From: Williamsia phyllosphaerae
GTDB taxonomy: Bacteria > Actinomycetota > Actinomycetes > Mycobacteriales > Mycobacteriaceae
NCBI RefSeq assembly: GCF_014635305.1
Contig: NZ_BMCS01000001.1
Coordinates: forward strand, 1,488,001-1,552,000
DNA length: 64,000 nt
Direction of reading: 5' to 3'
Below the pieces are notes generated by a model. That model had not been told where the DNA came from and did not search any database. It worked only from the letters and a program-made list of their open reading frames with translations. Shown here piece by piece: positions 8,600 through 17,388 of the stretch. The stretch's first letter is position 1; each line of letters opens with the position of its first letter. The position numbers and the translations under genes are program-made.

Positions 8600-9970
8600 A
8601 TGCGCGGTCTTGTTGATCCCAAAGACGCACTTTTCTGGCTTGGAACCTCGGACGCCATGCCGACCGACCAGTACTTCGTGCTCGCCTTCGACGCCCCCGT
8701 ACCCGAACACGCGCCGTCGTGGGACGAGGTGTGCGCGCACGTCAAGACCCGGTCGGCCGCGATCCCGGCGTTGAACAAGCGACTGGTCGAATCCCCCTCC
8801 GGCGTCGACTATCCCGTCTGGGTGCGCGAGGAGATGTCGGCCGAGGATTGCGTGACCCGACTCGGTGAGCCCGACGCCACCTGGGCATCGTGCGCCGACG
8901 CCATTGCCGAGAAGCTGGAGTCGACCGTCGACGCGACCGTCACGCCGTGGCAGATGCACGTGGCCGAGCGCGTTCGCGACGTCCCGTACGCGACCGGGAC
9001 CTGCACGGTCGTACTGGTCCGATTCAGCCATGTGCTCACCGACGGACTCGGTGGGGCGGCCCTGCTGCGTGCACTGTTCGGTCGGACGCCGCGGCCCGCC
9101 GACGCCGATGTGGCGGCAGAGGCGTCCACGGTCACCCCGCACGGGATCGCGTTCCGGCTCCGGGCCTGCGGTCAGGCCGTCGGACGCCTGACCCACCTGC
9201 TCCCCGCGTTCGTGTCGGTGACCGGCGCCGGTCGGCGGGCCGCGCAACTGATCGCGCGCGGCGATGTTGTCGCACCGACGCCGCGCGCGCGGCTGTCGGT
9301 GAACCGGTGCGCGGAATCCGACCGCCGGGTCGCCGTCATCCCGGTGCCTGCCGACCTGACCCGATCGTCGGAGTTCACCGTCACCCAACTCGCGCTGACG
9401 GCGGTGTCGTTGGCCACCGAGAAGTTGCTCCGAGATCGTGGTGAGAGCGCCGACTCGCTGACCGCGATGATGCCGGTGGCGTTCGGTCCGGACGCCGAGT
9501 GGCAGGGAGTCAACCGATTCGCGACCGGGATGGTGTCGATGGGTGGTGGGGCCGATGACCTCGCGGCCCGCGCCCGCACGGTGCGTTCATCGGTCACCGC
9601 CGAGCGCCGTCGGCTCGCGATCCCGGACATCGTCAAGCAGTTCCGGCTCGTCGAGACCGTGCCGTGGCCGATCCTGCGACGCGTCCTGCGTCGACGTCAG
9701 AAGGCCGACCCCGACCAGGTCGCCGCGAACCTGGTGTTCACCAGTGTGAACTGCGGCGACGGGGACATGGAGCTGTTGGGTTCGACCGCGGTGATGGTGG
9801 CGGGATTCCCGTGTCTGTCGGAGACCCTCGGGATCGGGATCGGTCTCTACGGGATCGGCTCGGCGCTGACCCTGGGTGTGCTCACCGCCCCGAACGCGGT
9901 GGGGGCCGACGACGGTTATATCGAGCTGCTGGAGTCCGCGCTCGTCGATGTCGCCGGGATGGTGGCCTGA
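8600..9970 (+). CDS. WS/DGAT-like acyltransferase, atypical motif
   Basis: 456-residue protein of the wax ester synthase/diacylglycerol acyltransferase family, which joins acyl-CoA to alcohols or diacylglycerol at the membrane face. The HHxxxDG active-site motif appears as SHVLTDG (143-149). The first His is Ser while the second, catalytic, His144 is kept. The C-terminal half shows the DUF1298-like part (VFTSVNCGDGDMELLGS). It also lacks a clear PLDxxRPLW segment, so it may act on an unusual acceptor or not be a lipid synthase. The upstream gene is a tRNA; the next gene is convergent. Confidence 0.7.
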   Translation: MRGLVDPKDALFWLGTSDAMPTDQYFVLAFDAPVPEHAPSWDEVCAHVKTRSAAIPALNKRLVESPSGVDYPVWVREEMSAEDCVTRLGEPDATWASCADAIAEKLESTVDATVTPWQMHVAERVRDVPYATGTCTVVLVRFSHVLTDGLGGAALLRALFGRTPRPADADVAAEASTVTPHGIAFRLRACGQAVGRLTHLLPAFVSVTGAGRRAAQLIARGDVVAPTPRARLSVNRCAESDRRVAVIPVPADLTRSSEFTVTQLALTAVSLATEKLLRDRGESADSLTAMMPVAFGPDAEWQGVNRFATGMVSMGGGADDLAARARTVRSSVTAERRRLAIPDIVKQFRLVETVPWPILRRVLRRRQKADPDQVAANLVFTSVNCGDGDMELLGSTAVMVAGFPCLSETLGIGIGLYGIGSALTLGVLTAPNAVGADDGYIELLESALVDVAGMVA

Positions 9971-10005
9971 GCGGTCCCCGCCGGGTCGTCCCCACCGGGT
10001 CGTCC

Positions 10006-10527
10006 CTACTGGGGGATGAGCCCGAAGGAGTCCGACCCGCGGGTGCACTTGGCCAGCACGCCTGCGGTCTGTGACGGGCCGCAGTCCCAGCCGTCGACGG
10101 TCTGGTTCCGCCCGGTCGAGATCAGCGGTCCGTACTTCTTGGCGACCGGCATGACGACCCCGCACCCTGCGGATCCGCCCGGGAAGACGACGACGCGCAG
10201 CGGCCCCTCGGGGCCGTTGGCGGTGTCGCACCGGGCTCCGGCGATGTTCGGCGCCTGCTTCGACGGGGGCACCGAGGCGGCGGGCGGCAGCTGCGGGCCG
10301 GGAACGGCCTCGGCGCTGGGGTCGGTGGTGCTCGGGGCATCGGGGTCGAGCGGTGGAGCCTGTGCCGAGGACGCACCGGGGGCCGACGACGCCGGTGTAC
10401 CCGTCGCGCCGACGGCCGACGACGAACTGCCGGAGGCGGTCGAGGAGTCACCGTCGCCGCATGCGCCGAGTCCGACGGTCAGTGCGGCCGCCGCACACAG
10501 CAGGGTTCCGGTTCGCCTCAGATGCAT
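10006..10527 (-). CDS. Secreted lipoprotein of unknown function
   Basis: 173-residue exported lipoprotein. The signal peptide (residues 1-22) ends in the lipobox LGAC with Cys at 23. A low-complexity Ser/Ala/Pro-rich spacer (about 24-95) leads to a small C-terminal domain with six Cys residues (ARCDTANG, GSAGCGVVMP, GWDCGP, LAKCTRG), which may form disulfides. The start at 10527 is chosen because it begins the signal peptide; an upstream ATG at 10581 would bury it. I do not recognise the C-terminal domain. Confidence 0.75.
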   Translation of the reverse strand: MHLRRTGTLLCAAAALTVGLGACGDGDSSTASGSSSSAVGATGTPASSAPGASSAQAPPLDPDAPSTTDPSAEAVPGPQLPPAASVPPSKQAPNIAGARCDTANGPEGPLRVVVFPGGSAGCGVVMPVAKKYGPLISTGRNQTVDGWDCGPSQTAGVLAKCTRGSDSFGLIPQ

Positions 10528-10631
10528 GATTGCCACCGTATCGAACGGAGATCTGCGGCCGCCGTCCATGAGCGGGCCCACAGCGACCCCACGGAGTGAC
10601 GCGTCTCATATAACTTCACTCGACTGAAAAA

Positions 10632-10647
10632 TTGCAGACGTGCGCAA
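10632..10647. promoter_or_regulatory. Candidate TetR operator upstream of the TetR-MmpL unit
   Basis: Imperfect palindrome TTGCAGACGTGCGCAA (12 of 16 bases symmetric), about 20 bases before the TetR start at 10667 and just downstream of a TATAAC -10-like hexamer (10609-10614). Position and symmetry suit autorepression. This is inference from pattern only. Confidence 0.4.
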
Positions 10648-10666
10648 GTTCTTCTACGGTTGCGTC

Positions 10667-11284
10667 ATGACCTCAGCCGGACTGCGCGAAACGAAGAAGG
10701 CGGCCACCCGCCAAGCTCTTGCCGTCGCGATGCTGCGCCTGTCGGCGCGCGACGGTTTCGACACCGTGTCGGTGGAAGCGGTCGCGGCCGAGGTCGGCGT
10801 CTCCGCACGCACCTTCCACAACTACTTCGCGGGCAAGGAAGAGGCGTTGCGCTTCTACCTGGCCGAGGTCATCGGCGCGATCTTCTCGGCCCTGGAAGAA
10901 CGTCCGTCGGACGAGAGCTTCTGGGACTCCACCGCCGCTGCGTTCATCGAGGTCGTGTGCGACCGCGCCGACGATCCACGGGAACTCGTCCACCTGATGA
11001 CCCTGATGGACACCGAGCCCAGCATCGCGATGAAGAAGAACGGCGACGACGTCGACGGAGACGCCGTCGTCGCCCGATTCGAGGAGCTGTGCCGCAAGCG
11101 GTCCATCGACTCGGCCGGTCTCGGTTACACGCGTCTCGTACTCGGTTGCGCCGCAGTCGGTGTGCGGGTCGCACTCGAGAGCCACGTCGACGTCACGCCG
11201 TCTCGCGCGGAGTTGCGCGTCACCCTCCAGAACACTTTCGACCAGATCCGGTCGGGTCTCGGGACTCCGATACCCACCGTCTGA
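10667..11284 (+). CDS. TetR-family transcriptional regulator
   Basis: 205-residue repressor. The N-terminal TetR_N helix-turn-helix covers residues 10-55 (VSVEAVAAEVGVSARTFHNYF, the recognition helix being RTFHNYF). The C-terminal ligand domain is of an MmpL-associated type. I prefer ATG 10667 over GTG 10640 because the GTG lies inside a candidate operator and neither has a strong ribosome binding site. It is followed after 55 bases by an MmpL transporter gene, so it most likely represses its own operon and responds to a lipid or drug ligand. Confidence 0.85.
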   Translation: MTSAGLRETKKAATRQALAVAMLRLSARDGFDTVSVEAVAAEVGVSARTFHNYFAGKEEALRFYLAEVIGAIFSALEERPSDESFWDSTAAAFIEVVCDRADDPRELVHLMTLMDTEPSIAMKKNGDDVDGDAVVARFEELCRKRSIDSAGLGYTRLVLGCAAVGVRVALESHVDVTPSRAELRVTLQNTFDQIRSGLGTPIPTV

Positions 11285-11339
11285 TCGACCCCCCGCTCGT
11301 AGTCCCCCGCGGCTCACGCCGTCGAACAGGAAGAATCTC

Positions 11340-13700
11340 ATGGCCACATATCTGTACCGAATCGGTAAGTGGGCGTTCGCCAACCGGTTCAAGGTGATCG
11401 GCATCTGGCTGCTGATCCTGGTCGGCATGGGCGTCGCGGCGTCGACGCTGGCCGGACCCACCAGCTCGAGCTTCTCGATCCCCGGCATCCCGTCGGAGAA
11501 GGCCCAGGACGCACTCGTCGAGAAGTTCCCGGAGAAGCCGAAGTTCTCCGAGGACATCAGCATCAAGTACGTCATCAAGGCGCCGGCGGGGTCGAACCTG
11601 ACGCAGCCGCGCTACCAGGAGGCCATCGACCAGATGGTCACCTCGATGAAGGCCTTCGACGGCGTCAAGTCCCCGGACACGATCATCAACCCCTTCGTTC
11701 CCGAGGCCTTCGGCACGCCGAACGCCCCCGGTGAGGTCACGCAGGCCGCGATCGACTTCCAGCGCGACACCTTCGGCAAGTCCGAGCAGGATGCGCGCAC
11801 CGACGCTGCGGCCGGCTCGCCCATCAACCCCGACGCCACCGTTGCGCAGCTGGGGGCGTCGTACAACGTCACCGAGGCCGACAAGGTCACGGCGAAGGCG
11901 CACGAGCAGCAGACCGCGGTCGCCGATGCGGCGCGTCAGGCCGGTCTCACCGTCGAGATGAGCGGAACGGCGTTGCCGCAGCCCGCGATCGGTGCGACCT
12001 CCGAGCTCATCGGTGTCGGCGTTGCCATCGTGGTCCTGATCATCACGTTCGGATCGTTCATCGCCTGGGGCATGCCGATCCTCACCGCACTCATCGGCCT
12101 CGGCATCGGACTGTTGGCCGTCACCGCGGCGTCCGGATTCTTCACCCTGAGCGCCGAGACCCCGATCCTCGCGACCATGATCGGTCTCGCGGTCGGCATC
12201 GATTACGCGTTGTTCATCGTCTCGCGCTATCGACACGAGCTGTTGACGGCCAAATCCAGGGCTGATGCCGCCGGACGTGCCGTGGGCACCGCGGGATCGG
12301 CGGTGGTGTTCGCGGGCCTGACGGTCATCATCGCGCTGTCCGCTCTGTCCATCGTCAACATCCCGTTCCTCACCGCGATGGGACTGGCCGCGGCGGTCAC
12401 CGTCCTGGTGGCGGTGCTCGTGGCCCTCACCCTGCTGCCCGCGGTCCTGGGATTGTTCGGTGGCAAGGCATTCGGCGCCTCCATCTCGTTCCTGAACGCA
12501 CCGGACTCGCCGAAGTCGGCGAGTGCCACGACGCCCCGCATCTCCAACGGGACCCGGTTCGTCAAGCAGATCGTCGCACGGCCCGCCATCGCGCTGGTTC
12601 TCGCGATCGTCGTGCTCGGTGTGATCGCGGCGCCGATGGTCGGACTCAAGCTGGCCCTGCCCAACGACGGAACCGGCGACCCCTCGACGACGCAGCGCAA
12701 GGCCTACGACCTGGTGGCCGAGGGCTTCGGGGCCGGCCAGAACGGTCCGCTCGTGGTCGTCCTGGACGGGACGAATGTCGCTGACGCCGATCGCAACTCG
12801 ACGTACAACGACGTCGTGGGCAAGATCAAGGACCTGCCGGATGTGAAGAACGCCCTCATCACCGCGGCCGACATCAACAAGGCCGGCGACACCGCCGTCG
12901 TGTCGGTGCTGCCCAACAGCGGCCCGAGCTCGTCGGAGACGCAGCAACTGGTGAAGGACCTGCGCTCGGCCGAGGGCGGGATCACCGACCAGTACAAGGT
13001 CACCTACGGCGTGACCGGTCAGACCGCCATCGAGAGTGACGTCTCGGACCGGCTCTCGCAGTCGCTGGTCCCGTACCTGGCCATCGTGGTGGGTCTGGCG
13101 TTCATCCTGCTGATGCTGGTGTTCCGCTCGATCCTGGTCCCGCTCACCGCGGCGCTCGGGTTCCTGCTGAGCATCGTGGCCACCTTCGGTGCGACGGTCG
13201 CGATCTTCCAGAACGGCGACCTCGGTCTGATGAGCAACCCGCAGCCGATCGTCAGCTTCCTCCCGATCTTCCTGATCGGCATCGTGTTCGGGTTGGCGAT
13301 GGACTACCAGGTGTTCCTGGTGACCCGGATGCGCGAGGAATACGTGCACGGCGCGTCGGCGAGAGACGCCATCGTCAAGGGCTTCTCGCACAGCGCCCGG
13401 GTGGTGGCGGCGGCCGCGGCCATCATGATCTCGGTGTTCGCGGCGTTCATGCTGCAGGACAACTCGCTGATCAAGTCGATGGGCTTCGCGCTCGCGGCGG
13501 CGGTCTTCTTCGACGCCTTCGTGATCCGCATGATCGTCATCCCGGCGGCGCTGGCCGTGCTCGGCGACAAGGCGTGGTGGTTGCCGAAGTGGCTGGACCG
13601 GATCCTGCCGAACGTCGACGTCGAGGGCGAGAAGCTGGGCGAGTACCTCGCCGAGAAGGACAAGCGTGACGAGCGGGACCGTGAGGCCGTCTCGGTCTAG
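11340..13700 (+). CDS. MmpL-family RND transporter
   Basis: 786-residue inner-membrane transporter of the MMPL/RND superfamily. Two homologous halves each carry a transmembrane helix, a periplasmic porter loop and a helical bundle. The family's DY-containing helices are AVGIDYALFIVSRYRHE and GLAMDYQVFLVTRMREEY, carrying the proton-relay Asp-Tyr pairs. These pumps export lipids or drugs to the mycolic envelope. ATG 11340 follows an AGGAAG ribosome binding site. It is paired with the upstream TetR gene. The substrate is not identifiable. Confidence 0.92.
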   Translation: MATYLYRIGKWAFANRFKVIGIWLLILVGMGVAASTLAGPTSSSFSIPGIPSEKAQDALVEKFPEKPKFSEDISIKYVIKAPAGSNLTQPRYQEAIDQMVTSMKAFDGVKSPDTIINPFVPEAFGTPNAPGEVTQAAIDFQRDTFGKSEQDARTDAAAGSPINPDATVAQLGASYNVTEADKVTAKAHEQQTAVADAARQAGLTVEMSGTALPQPAIGATSELIGVGVAIVVLIITFGSFIAWGMPILTALIGLGIGLLAVTAASGFFTLSAETPILATMIGLAVGIDYALFIVSRYRHELLTAKSRADAAGRAVGTAGSAVVFAGLTVIIALSALSIVNIPFLTAMGLAAAVTVLVAVLVALTLLPAVLGLFGGKAFGASISFLNAPDSPKSASATTPRISNGTRFVKQIVARPAIALVLAIVVLGVIAAPMVGLKLALPNDGTGDPSTTQRKAYDLVAEGFGAGQNGPLVVVLDGTNVADADRNSTYNDVVGKIKDLPDVKNALITAADINKAGDTAVVSVLPNSGPSSSETQQLVKDLRSAEGGITDQYKVTYGVTGQTAIESDVSDRLSQSLVPYLAIVVGLAFILLMLVFRSILVPLTAALGFLLSIVATFGATVAIFQNGDLGLMSNPQPIVSFLPIFLIGIVFGLAMDYQVFLVTRMREEYVHGASARDAIVKGFSHSARVVAAAAAIMISVFAAFMLQDNSLIKSMGFALAAAVFFDAFVIRMIVIPAALAVLGDKAWWLPKWLDRILPNVDVEGEKLGEYLAEKDKRDERDREAVSV

Positions 13701-13726
13701 TGCCACCCGCACTCCAGATTGACGAA

Positions 13727-13772
13727 GCGACGACGGTTGCGAGCGATATTTCATCGCCGCAATCGTCGTCGC
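13727..13772. terminator. Long hairpin after the MmpL gene
   Basis: Stem of about 20 base pairs with one wobble and one bulged A, and a 5-base loop (13748-13752), starting 26 bases after the MmpL stop. Arms begin GCGACGACGGTTGCG and end CGCAATCGTCGTCGC. No U tract follows. Best read as an intrinsic terminator-like structure; it also sits 30 bases upstream of the next gene. Confidence 0.6.
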
Positions 13773-13802
13773 TGTCGTCGTGGGGCGGGTTAATCTGCGC
13801 CC

Positions 13803-14285
13803 ATGACCCCCGTGCGATTCTTCCGGCAGCTCACCCGTCTGGCGATCGTCTCGACGGGCTGCGCGCTCGTCGCCGTCGCTCTACCGACCGGAACCGCGGG
13901 TGCCACACCGAGTTCCGGGATCAGTGCGGTGAACCTCGCCCAGGCCGACATCCCCGCCGGCCTGCTGCCGTTCATCACCGGACCAGGACAGGCGACGGTC
14001 CGTGAGATCACCATCGCGCCGGGCGGCACCACCGGATGGCACTTCCACGACGGTCGCCTGGTGGGGATCGTCAAGCAGGGAACGCTGACCCACCCGGGGG
14101 CGGACTGCAAGCCGGTCATCTACCGCCAGGGTCAGCTGATCGTCGAGCCCGAAGGTGAGAAGAACACCCACGTCGGACGCAACCTGACGAAGACCCCGGT
14201 GATCCTCGACGTGCTGTACCTGCTGCCCAAGGGCAAGCCGTTCTTCGAGGACGCACCCGCGCCCGCCTGCGACGCACCCCGGTAG
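13803..14285 (+). CDS. Secreted cupin-domain protein
   Basis: 160-residue exported protein. An N-terminal signal peptide runs to about residue 34 (LAIVSTGCALVAVALPTGTAGA). The mature part has a single cupin barrel with motif 1 as GGTTGWHFHDGRLVGIVKQG, including the HxH metal ligands. The acidic ligand usually found four residues later is absent. A second Cys pair (DCKP, ACDAP) may form a disulfide. Enzyme or binding role unknown. It lies between the MmpL terminator and tgt. Confidence 0.75.
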   Translation: MTPVRFFRQLTRLAIVSTGCALVAVALPTGTAGATPSSGISAVNLAQADIPAGLLPFITGPGQATVREITIAPGGTTGWHFHDGRLVGIVKQGTLTHPGADCKPVIYRQGQLIVEPEGEKNTHVGRNLTKTPVILDVLYLLPKGKPFFEDAPAPACDAPR

Positions 14286-14318
14286 CGCGCGTCGTTCTGG
14301 CCCTTCCCGACGTCTGAG

Positions 14319-15596
14319 ATGATCACGGGCGTGACCACGCCCGACGACACCGACCATGCCCCCGACCGCAGTTTCGAGTTCGGCACCCCGTTGGAGGGCA
14401 CTCTCGGTCGGACGGGTGTGATCCACACCCCACACGGGGACATCGCCACCCCGGCCTTCATCCCGGTCGGGACCAAGGCGACGGTGAAGACCGTCCTCCC
14501 CGAGGCGGTCGCGGATCTCGGTGCGCAGGCGGTGCTGGCCAACGCCTATCACCTGTACCTGCAGCCCGGCCCGGCGATCATCGACGCCGCCGGTGGGCTC
14601 GGTCGGTTCATGAACTGGCCCGGCCCGACCTACACCGACAGCGGCGGGTTCCAGGTGATGTCGCTGGGCGTCGGGTTCAAGAAGGTCATATCGATGGAGG
14701 TCCGCGACGCCGAGAACGACGATGTCATCGCCCCGGGCAAGGAGCGGCTCGCGCGGGTCGACGACGACGGTGTGACGTTCAAGTCGCACCTCGACGGCAC
14801 CACGCACCGGTTCACCCCGGAGGTGTCGATGCAGATCCAGCACCAGCTCGGCGCCGACATCATCTTCGCGTTCGACGAACTGACCACGCTGATGAACACC
14901 CGCCCGTATCAGGTCAATTCGCTGGAGCGGACCCGGCTGTGGGCGATCCGGTGCCTCGCCGAACACAACCGGCTCACCGCCGAGCGCAGCCACCGCCCGG
15001 TGCAGTCGCTGTGGGGTGTGATCCAGGGAGCGCAGTACGAGGACCTGCGGCGGCTCGCGGCGCGGGACCTTATGGAGGCCAGTCGCCGGGATCAGGACGC
15101 CGGCGGGCGCGGCTTCGGTGGCTACGGGATCGGCGGCGCACTCGAGAAGGAGAACCTCGGGCGCATCGTCGGCTGGGTGAACTCCGAGCTGCCCACCGAG
15201 ACCGCGAAACACCTGTTGGGGATCAGCGAGCCGGACGACATCTTCACCGCGATCGAGAGCGGCATCGACACGTTCGACTGCGTCTCGCCGTCACGGGTGG
15301 CGCGCAACGGCGCGATCTACTCGTTCGACGGTCGGTACAACGTCACCAACGCCCGCTTCCGCAGCGATTTCAGCTCCCTCGACCCGGAGCTCGACAACTA
15401 CGCCACGCAGTACAGCCGCGCCTACATCCACCACCTGTTCAAGGCGAAGGAGGGACTCGCGTCGACCTTGTGCACCATCCACAACGAACACTTCATCGTC
15501 ACCCTGGTCGACCGTGCGCGGCAGGCCATCGAGGACGGGAACTACGCCGAGTACCGCGACGGGTTCCTCGCGCGCTACTACGCGGGCAGCCGGTAG
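14319..15596 (+). CDS. tgt: tRNA-guanine(34) transglycosylase, zinc-site variant
   Basis: Base-exchange enzyme that replaces G34 in GUN-anticodon tRNAs by a queuine precursor; TIM-barrel, 425 residues. The TDSGGFQVMS segment with the general base (D107) and the nucleophile segment GIDTFDCVSPSRVARNG (315-331) are present. The downstream zinc site is altered. Where E. coli and B. subtilis enzymes have CxCxxC, this one reads PELDNYATQYSRAYIHH (356-372) with no Cys; only the later His (TIHN, 388) is kept. The usual GLAVGE loop is also changed to GGYGIGGALEKENL. Likely a divergent actinobacterial Tgt. The start may be GTG 14331. gluQ lies two genes away. Confidence 0.85.
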   Translation: MITGVTTPDDTDHAPDRSFEFGTPLEGTLGRTGVIHTPHGDIATPAFIPVGTKATVKTVLPEAVADLGAQAVLANAYHLYLQPGPAIIDAAGGLGRFMNWPGPTYTDSGGFQVMSLGVGFKKVISMEVRDAENDDVIAPGKERLARVDDDGVTFKSHLDGTTHRFTPEVSMQIQHQLGADIIFAFDELTTLMNTRPYQVNSLERTRLWAIRCLAEHNRLTAERSHRPVQSLWGVIQGAQYEDLRRLAARDLMEASRRDQDAGGRGFGGYGIGGALEKENLGRIVGWVNSELPTETAKHLLGISEPDDIFTAIESGIDTFDCVSPSRVARNGAIYSFDGRYNVTNARFRSDFSSLDPELDNYATQYSRAYIHHLFKAKEGLASTLCTIHNEHFIVTLVDRARQAIEDGNYAEYRDGFLARYYAGSR

Positions 15597-15614
15597 GCCG
15601 CCCGCGTAGTAGCG
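15573..15614. terminator. Terminator hairpin between convergent tgt and the RDD gene
   Basis: Perfect 15-base inverted repeat CGCTACTACGCGGGC / GCCCGCGTAGTAGCG with a 12-base loop. The first arm is the last codons of tgt. Its symmetry could serve both convergent genes. Confidence 0.75.
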
Positions 15615-15636
15615 GTGTCGAGATTCTCGGGGACGG

Positions 15637-16344
15637 TCAGACGCGGACGACGCGCGTGCCGCCGGCGAACTTGTCGTGCAGTCCCTGCTTGTTGGGGTCG
15701 TTGTTGATGGTCACGCCGATGGCGATCAACAGCGCGAAGGTGGCCAGTCCGACCAGGAACGGCAGGAAGAAAATGAAGCCGAGCAGGGACGACAGCACCG
15801 AGAGCAGCAGCCAGATGTTGCGCTTGAACGCGATGTCCTGCTTGGGGATGTTGCCGTCCGGTCCGACGGTGCGCAGCTTCAGGAGCTGCTTGCCCAGCGT
15901 CGCGCCCTTGCGGGACTCGAAGTACGTGAAGTAGGCGATCGCCGCGAAGCTCAGGATCACCGACGCCACGTAGTAGGCGACGTTGCCCGCGACGACACCG
16001 ATGATGCCCTCCACGATCGCAACGGGGATCCCGACGATCAGGCCGTCGATGATGCGCGCCCCGAGACGGATCCCGGCACCGGCCGGCTGGCCGGTCGTGG
16101 AGTAGATGCCCTGCTCATAGGGGGACTGTCCGACCGGCGGGGGCGGCGGGTAGGCGCCGGGCTGGCCGTACTGTCCGGGCGGCGGGTACTGGCCGGCAGG
16201 CGGCGGGTACTGACCGGAGGGCGGCGGGTAGCTCGCCTGACCGCTCGGGTCGCCGTACTGCGGCGGCTGCTGGTTCGGGTCGGACTGTCCGTACCGGGGC
16301 TGCTGGCCCTCCGGTCCGGGGCCGGGGTATTGCGGTCCGCTCAT
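15637..16344 (-). CDS. RDD-family membrane protein with Pro/Tyr/Gln-rich N-terminus
   Basis: 235 residues. Residues 1-75 are a low-complexity Pro, Gly, Gln and Tyr tract with repeated PPPxGQYPP units. The rest is an RDD domain with about four hydrophobic segments, beginning GIRLGARIIDGLIVGIP (the Arg and two Asp of the family name) and containing GATLGKQLLKLRTVG. The tract is probably cytoplasmic and disordered, as in many mycobacterial membrane proteins. Role unknown. The start at 16344 follows GAGAGGGA and excludes an 18-codon upstream extension. Confidence 0.85.
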   Translation of the reverse strand: MSGPQYPGPGPEGQQPRYGQSDPNQQPPQYGDPSGQASYPPPSGQYPPPAGQYPPPGQYGQPGAYPPPPPVGQSPYEQGIYSTTGQPAGAGIRLGARIIDGLIVGIPVAIVEGIIGVVAGNVAYYVASVILSFAAIAYFTYFESRKGATLGKQLLKLRTVGPDGNIPKQDIAFKRNIWLLLSVLSSLLGFIFFLPFLVGLATFALLIAIGVTINNDPNKQGLHDKFAGGTRVVRV

Positions 16345-16470
16345 GTCTGGTCCCTCTCGTCGTGGCCGACTCCACCAGATGGCGGGGCGGTGCCCCACGA
16401 GTCTAAGTCAGACGTAACCGGCATCTCGAGAGTTTGACGGGGACCTGACCCCAACTCGGGTCGTGGTGGC

Positions 16471-17388
16471 TCACCAGAGATCGTCGGGATCGACGATCCA
16501 CGGACCGTCCGGCAGTCGCGTGGGATCGAACCGGTCGAGAAGCACAGCGGTGGTCACGGTTTCGTTCGCGCTCGCCAACCGCAACGACCGCGCCATCATC
16601 GACAGCACCCGGGCGGTGTCGACACCGACGAGGGCGAGGTCGGCCAGGGTCACCGCGCCGTCGCGCTTGGCGAGGCGTTGCCCGGCGGTGTTGAGCACCA
16701 GTGGGACGTGGGCGTGGTCGGGGACGGGCAGTCCGAGCAGCGTCGCGAGATAGGCCTGGCGGGGGGTCGAGGACAGCAGATCGTCGGCGCGGACCACCTG
16801 GTCGATCCCCTGCGCTCCGTCGTCCACCACGACGGCCAGGTTGTAAGCGGCGGTGCCGTCGCCGCGTCGCAACACGAAGTCGTCGACCACGCCGGTGTAG
16901 CGGCCGCACAGGTCGTCGGTGATGGTGAAACGTGATGTGTCCGAACGCAGTCGGATCGCCGGCGGCCTGCCCTCGGCGCGGCGCTCGGCACGCTGCGCGT
17001 CATCGAGATCGCGGCATGTCCCGGGGTAGGCGCCGGGCGGTGCGTGCGGCGCGGTCGGTGCGGCCTGGATCTCCTTGCGACTGCAGAAGCACTCGAACGT
17101 GCGTCCGGCCGCGGTGAGGGTGTCGATGGCTGCGTCGTGCGCCGCCCGGCGGTCGGACTGCAGCATCGGTTCCTCATCCCAGTCCAGGCCGATGGACCGC
17201 AGGTCACGAAGCTGGGACTCGGCCGCACCATCCCGGGCGCGATCGTCGAGGTCCTCGATCCGCATCAGGAACCGCCGTCCGCTGTGGCGGGCGAAGAGCC
17301 AGGCCAGCAGCGCCGTCCGGAGGTTGCCGATGTGCAGGTCGCCCGACGGCGAGGGTGCGTATCGACCGGCGCCCGCGGTCTCGCTCAT
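16471..17388 (-). CDS. gluQ: Glutamyl-Q tRNA(Asp) synthetase
   Basis: Truncated GluRS paralogue that attaches glutamate to the queuosine base of tRNA-Asp. 305 residues, with the class I catalytic domain only and no anticodon-binding domain. Motifs are PSPSGDLHIGN (HIGH-like, 12-22) and RLAKRDGAVTL (KMSKS-like). The zinc-binding pattern CxC...Y...C is seen as CFCSRKE and YPGTCRDL, which distinguishes it from GluRS. Its start overlaps the NUDIX stop by four bases. Presence near tgt supports a queuosine-modification function here. Confidence 0.92.
   Translation of the reverse strand: MSETAGAGRYAPSPSGDLHIGNLRTALLAWLFARHSGRRFLMRIEDLDDRARDGAAESQLRDLRSIGLDWDEEPMLQSDRRAAHDAAIDTLTAAGRTFECFCSRKEIQAAPTAPHAPPGAYPGTCRDLDDAQRAERRAEGRPPAIRLRSDTSRFTITDDLCGRYTGVVDDFVLRRGDGTAAYNLAVVVDDGAQGIDQVVRADDLLSSTPRQAYLATLLGLPVPDHAHVPLVLNTAGQRLAKRDGAVTLADLALVGVDTARVLSMMARSLRLASANETVTTAVLLDRFDPTRLPDGPWIVDPDDLW

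Noticed and set aside
11220-13754. 844-codon open frame on the minus strand antisense to the MmpL gene
   Set aside because: It is Arg/His/Gln/Asp-rich low-complexity sequence that mirrors the GC-rich third positions of the MmpL gene, which has clear family motifs.
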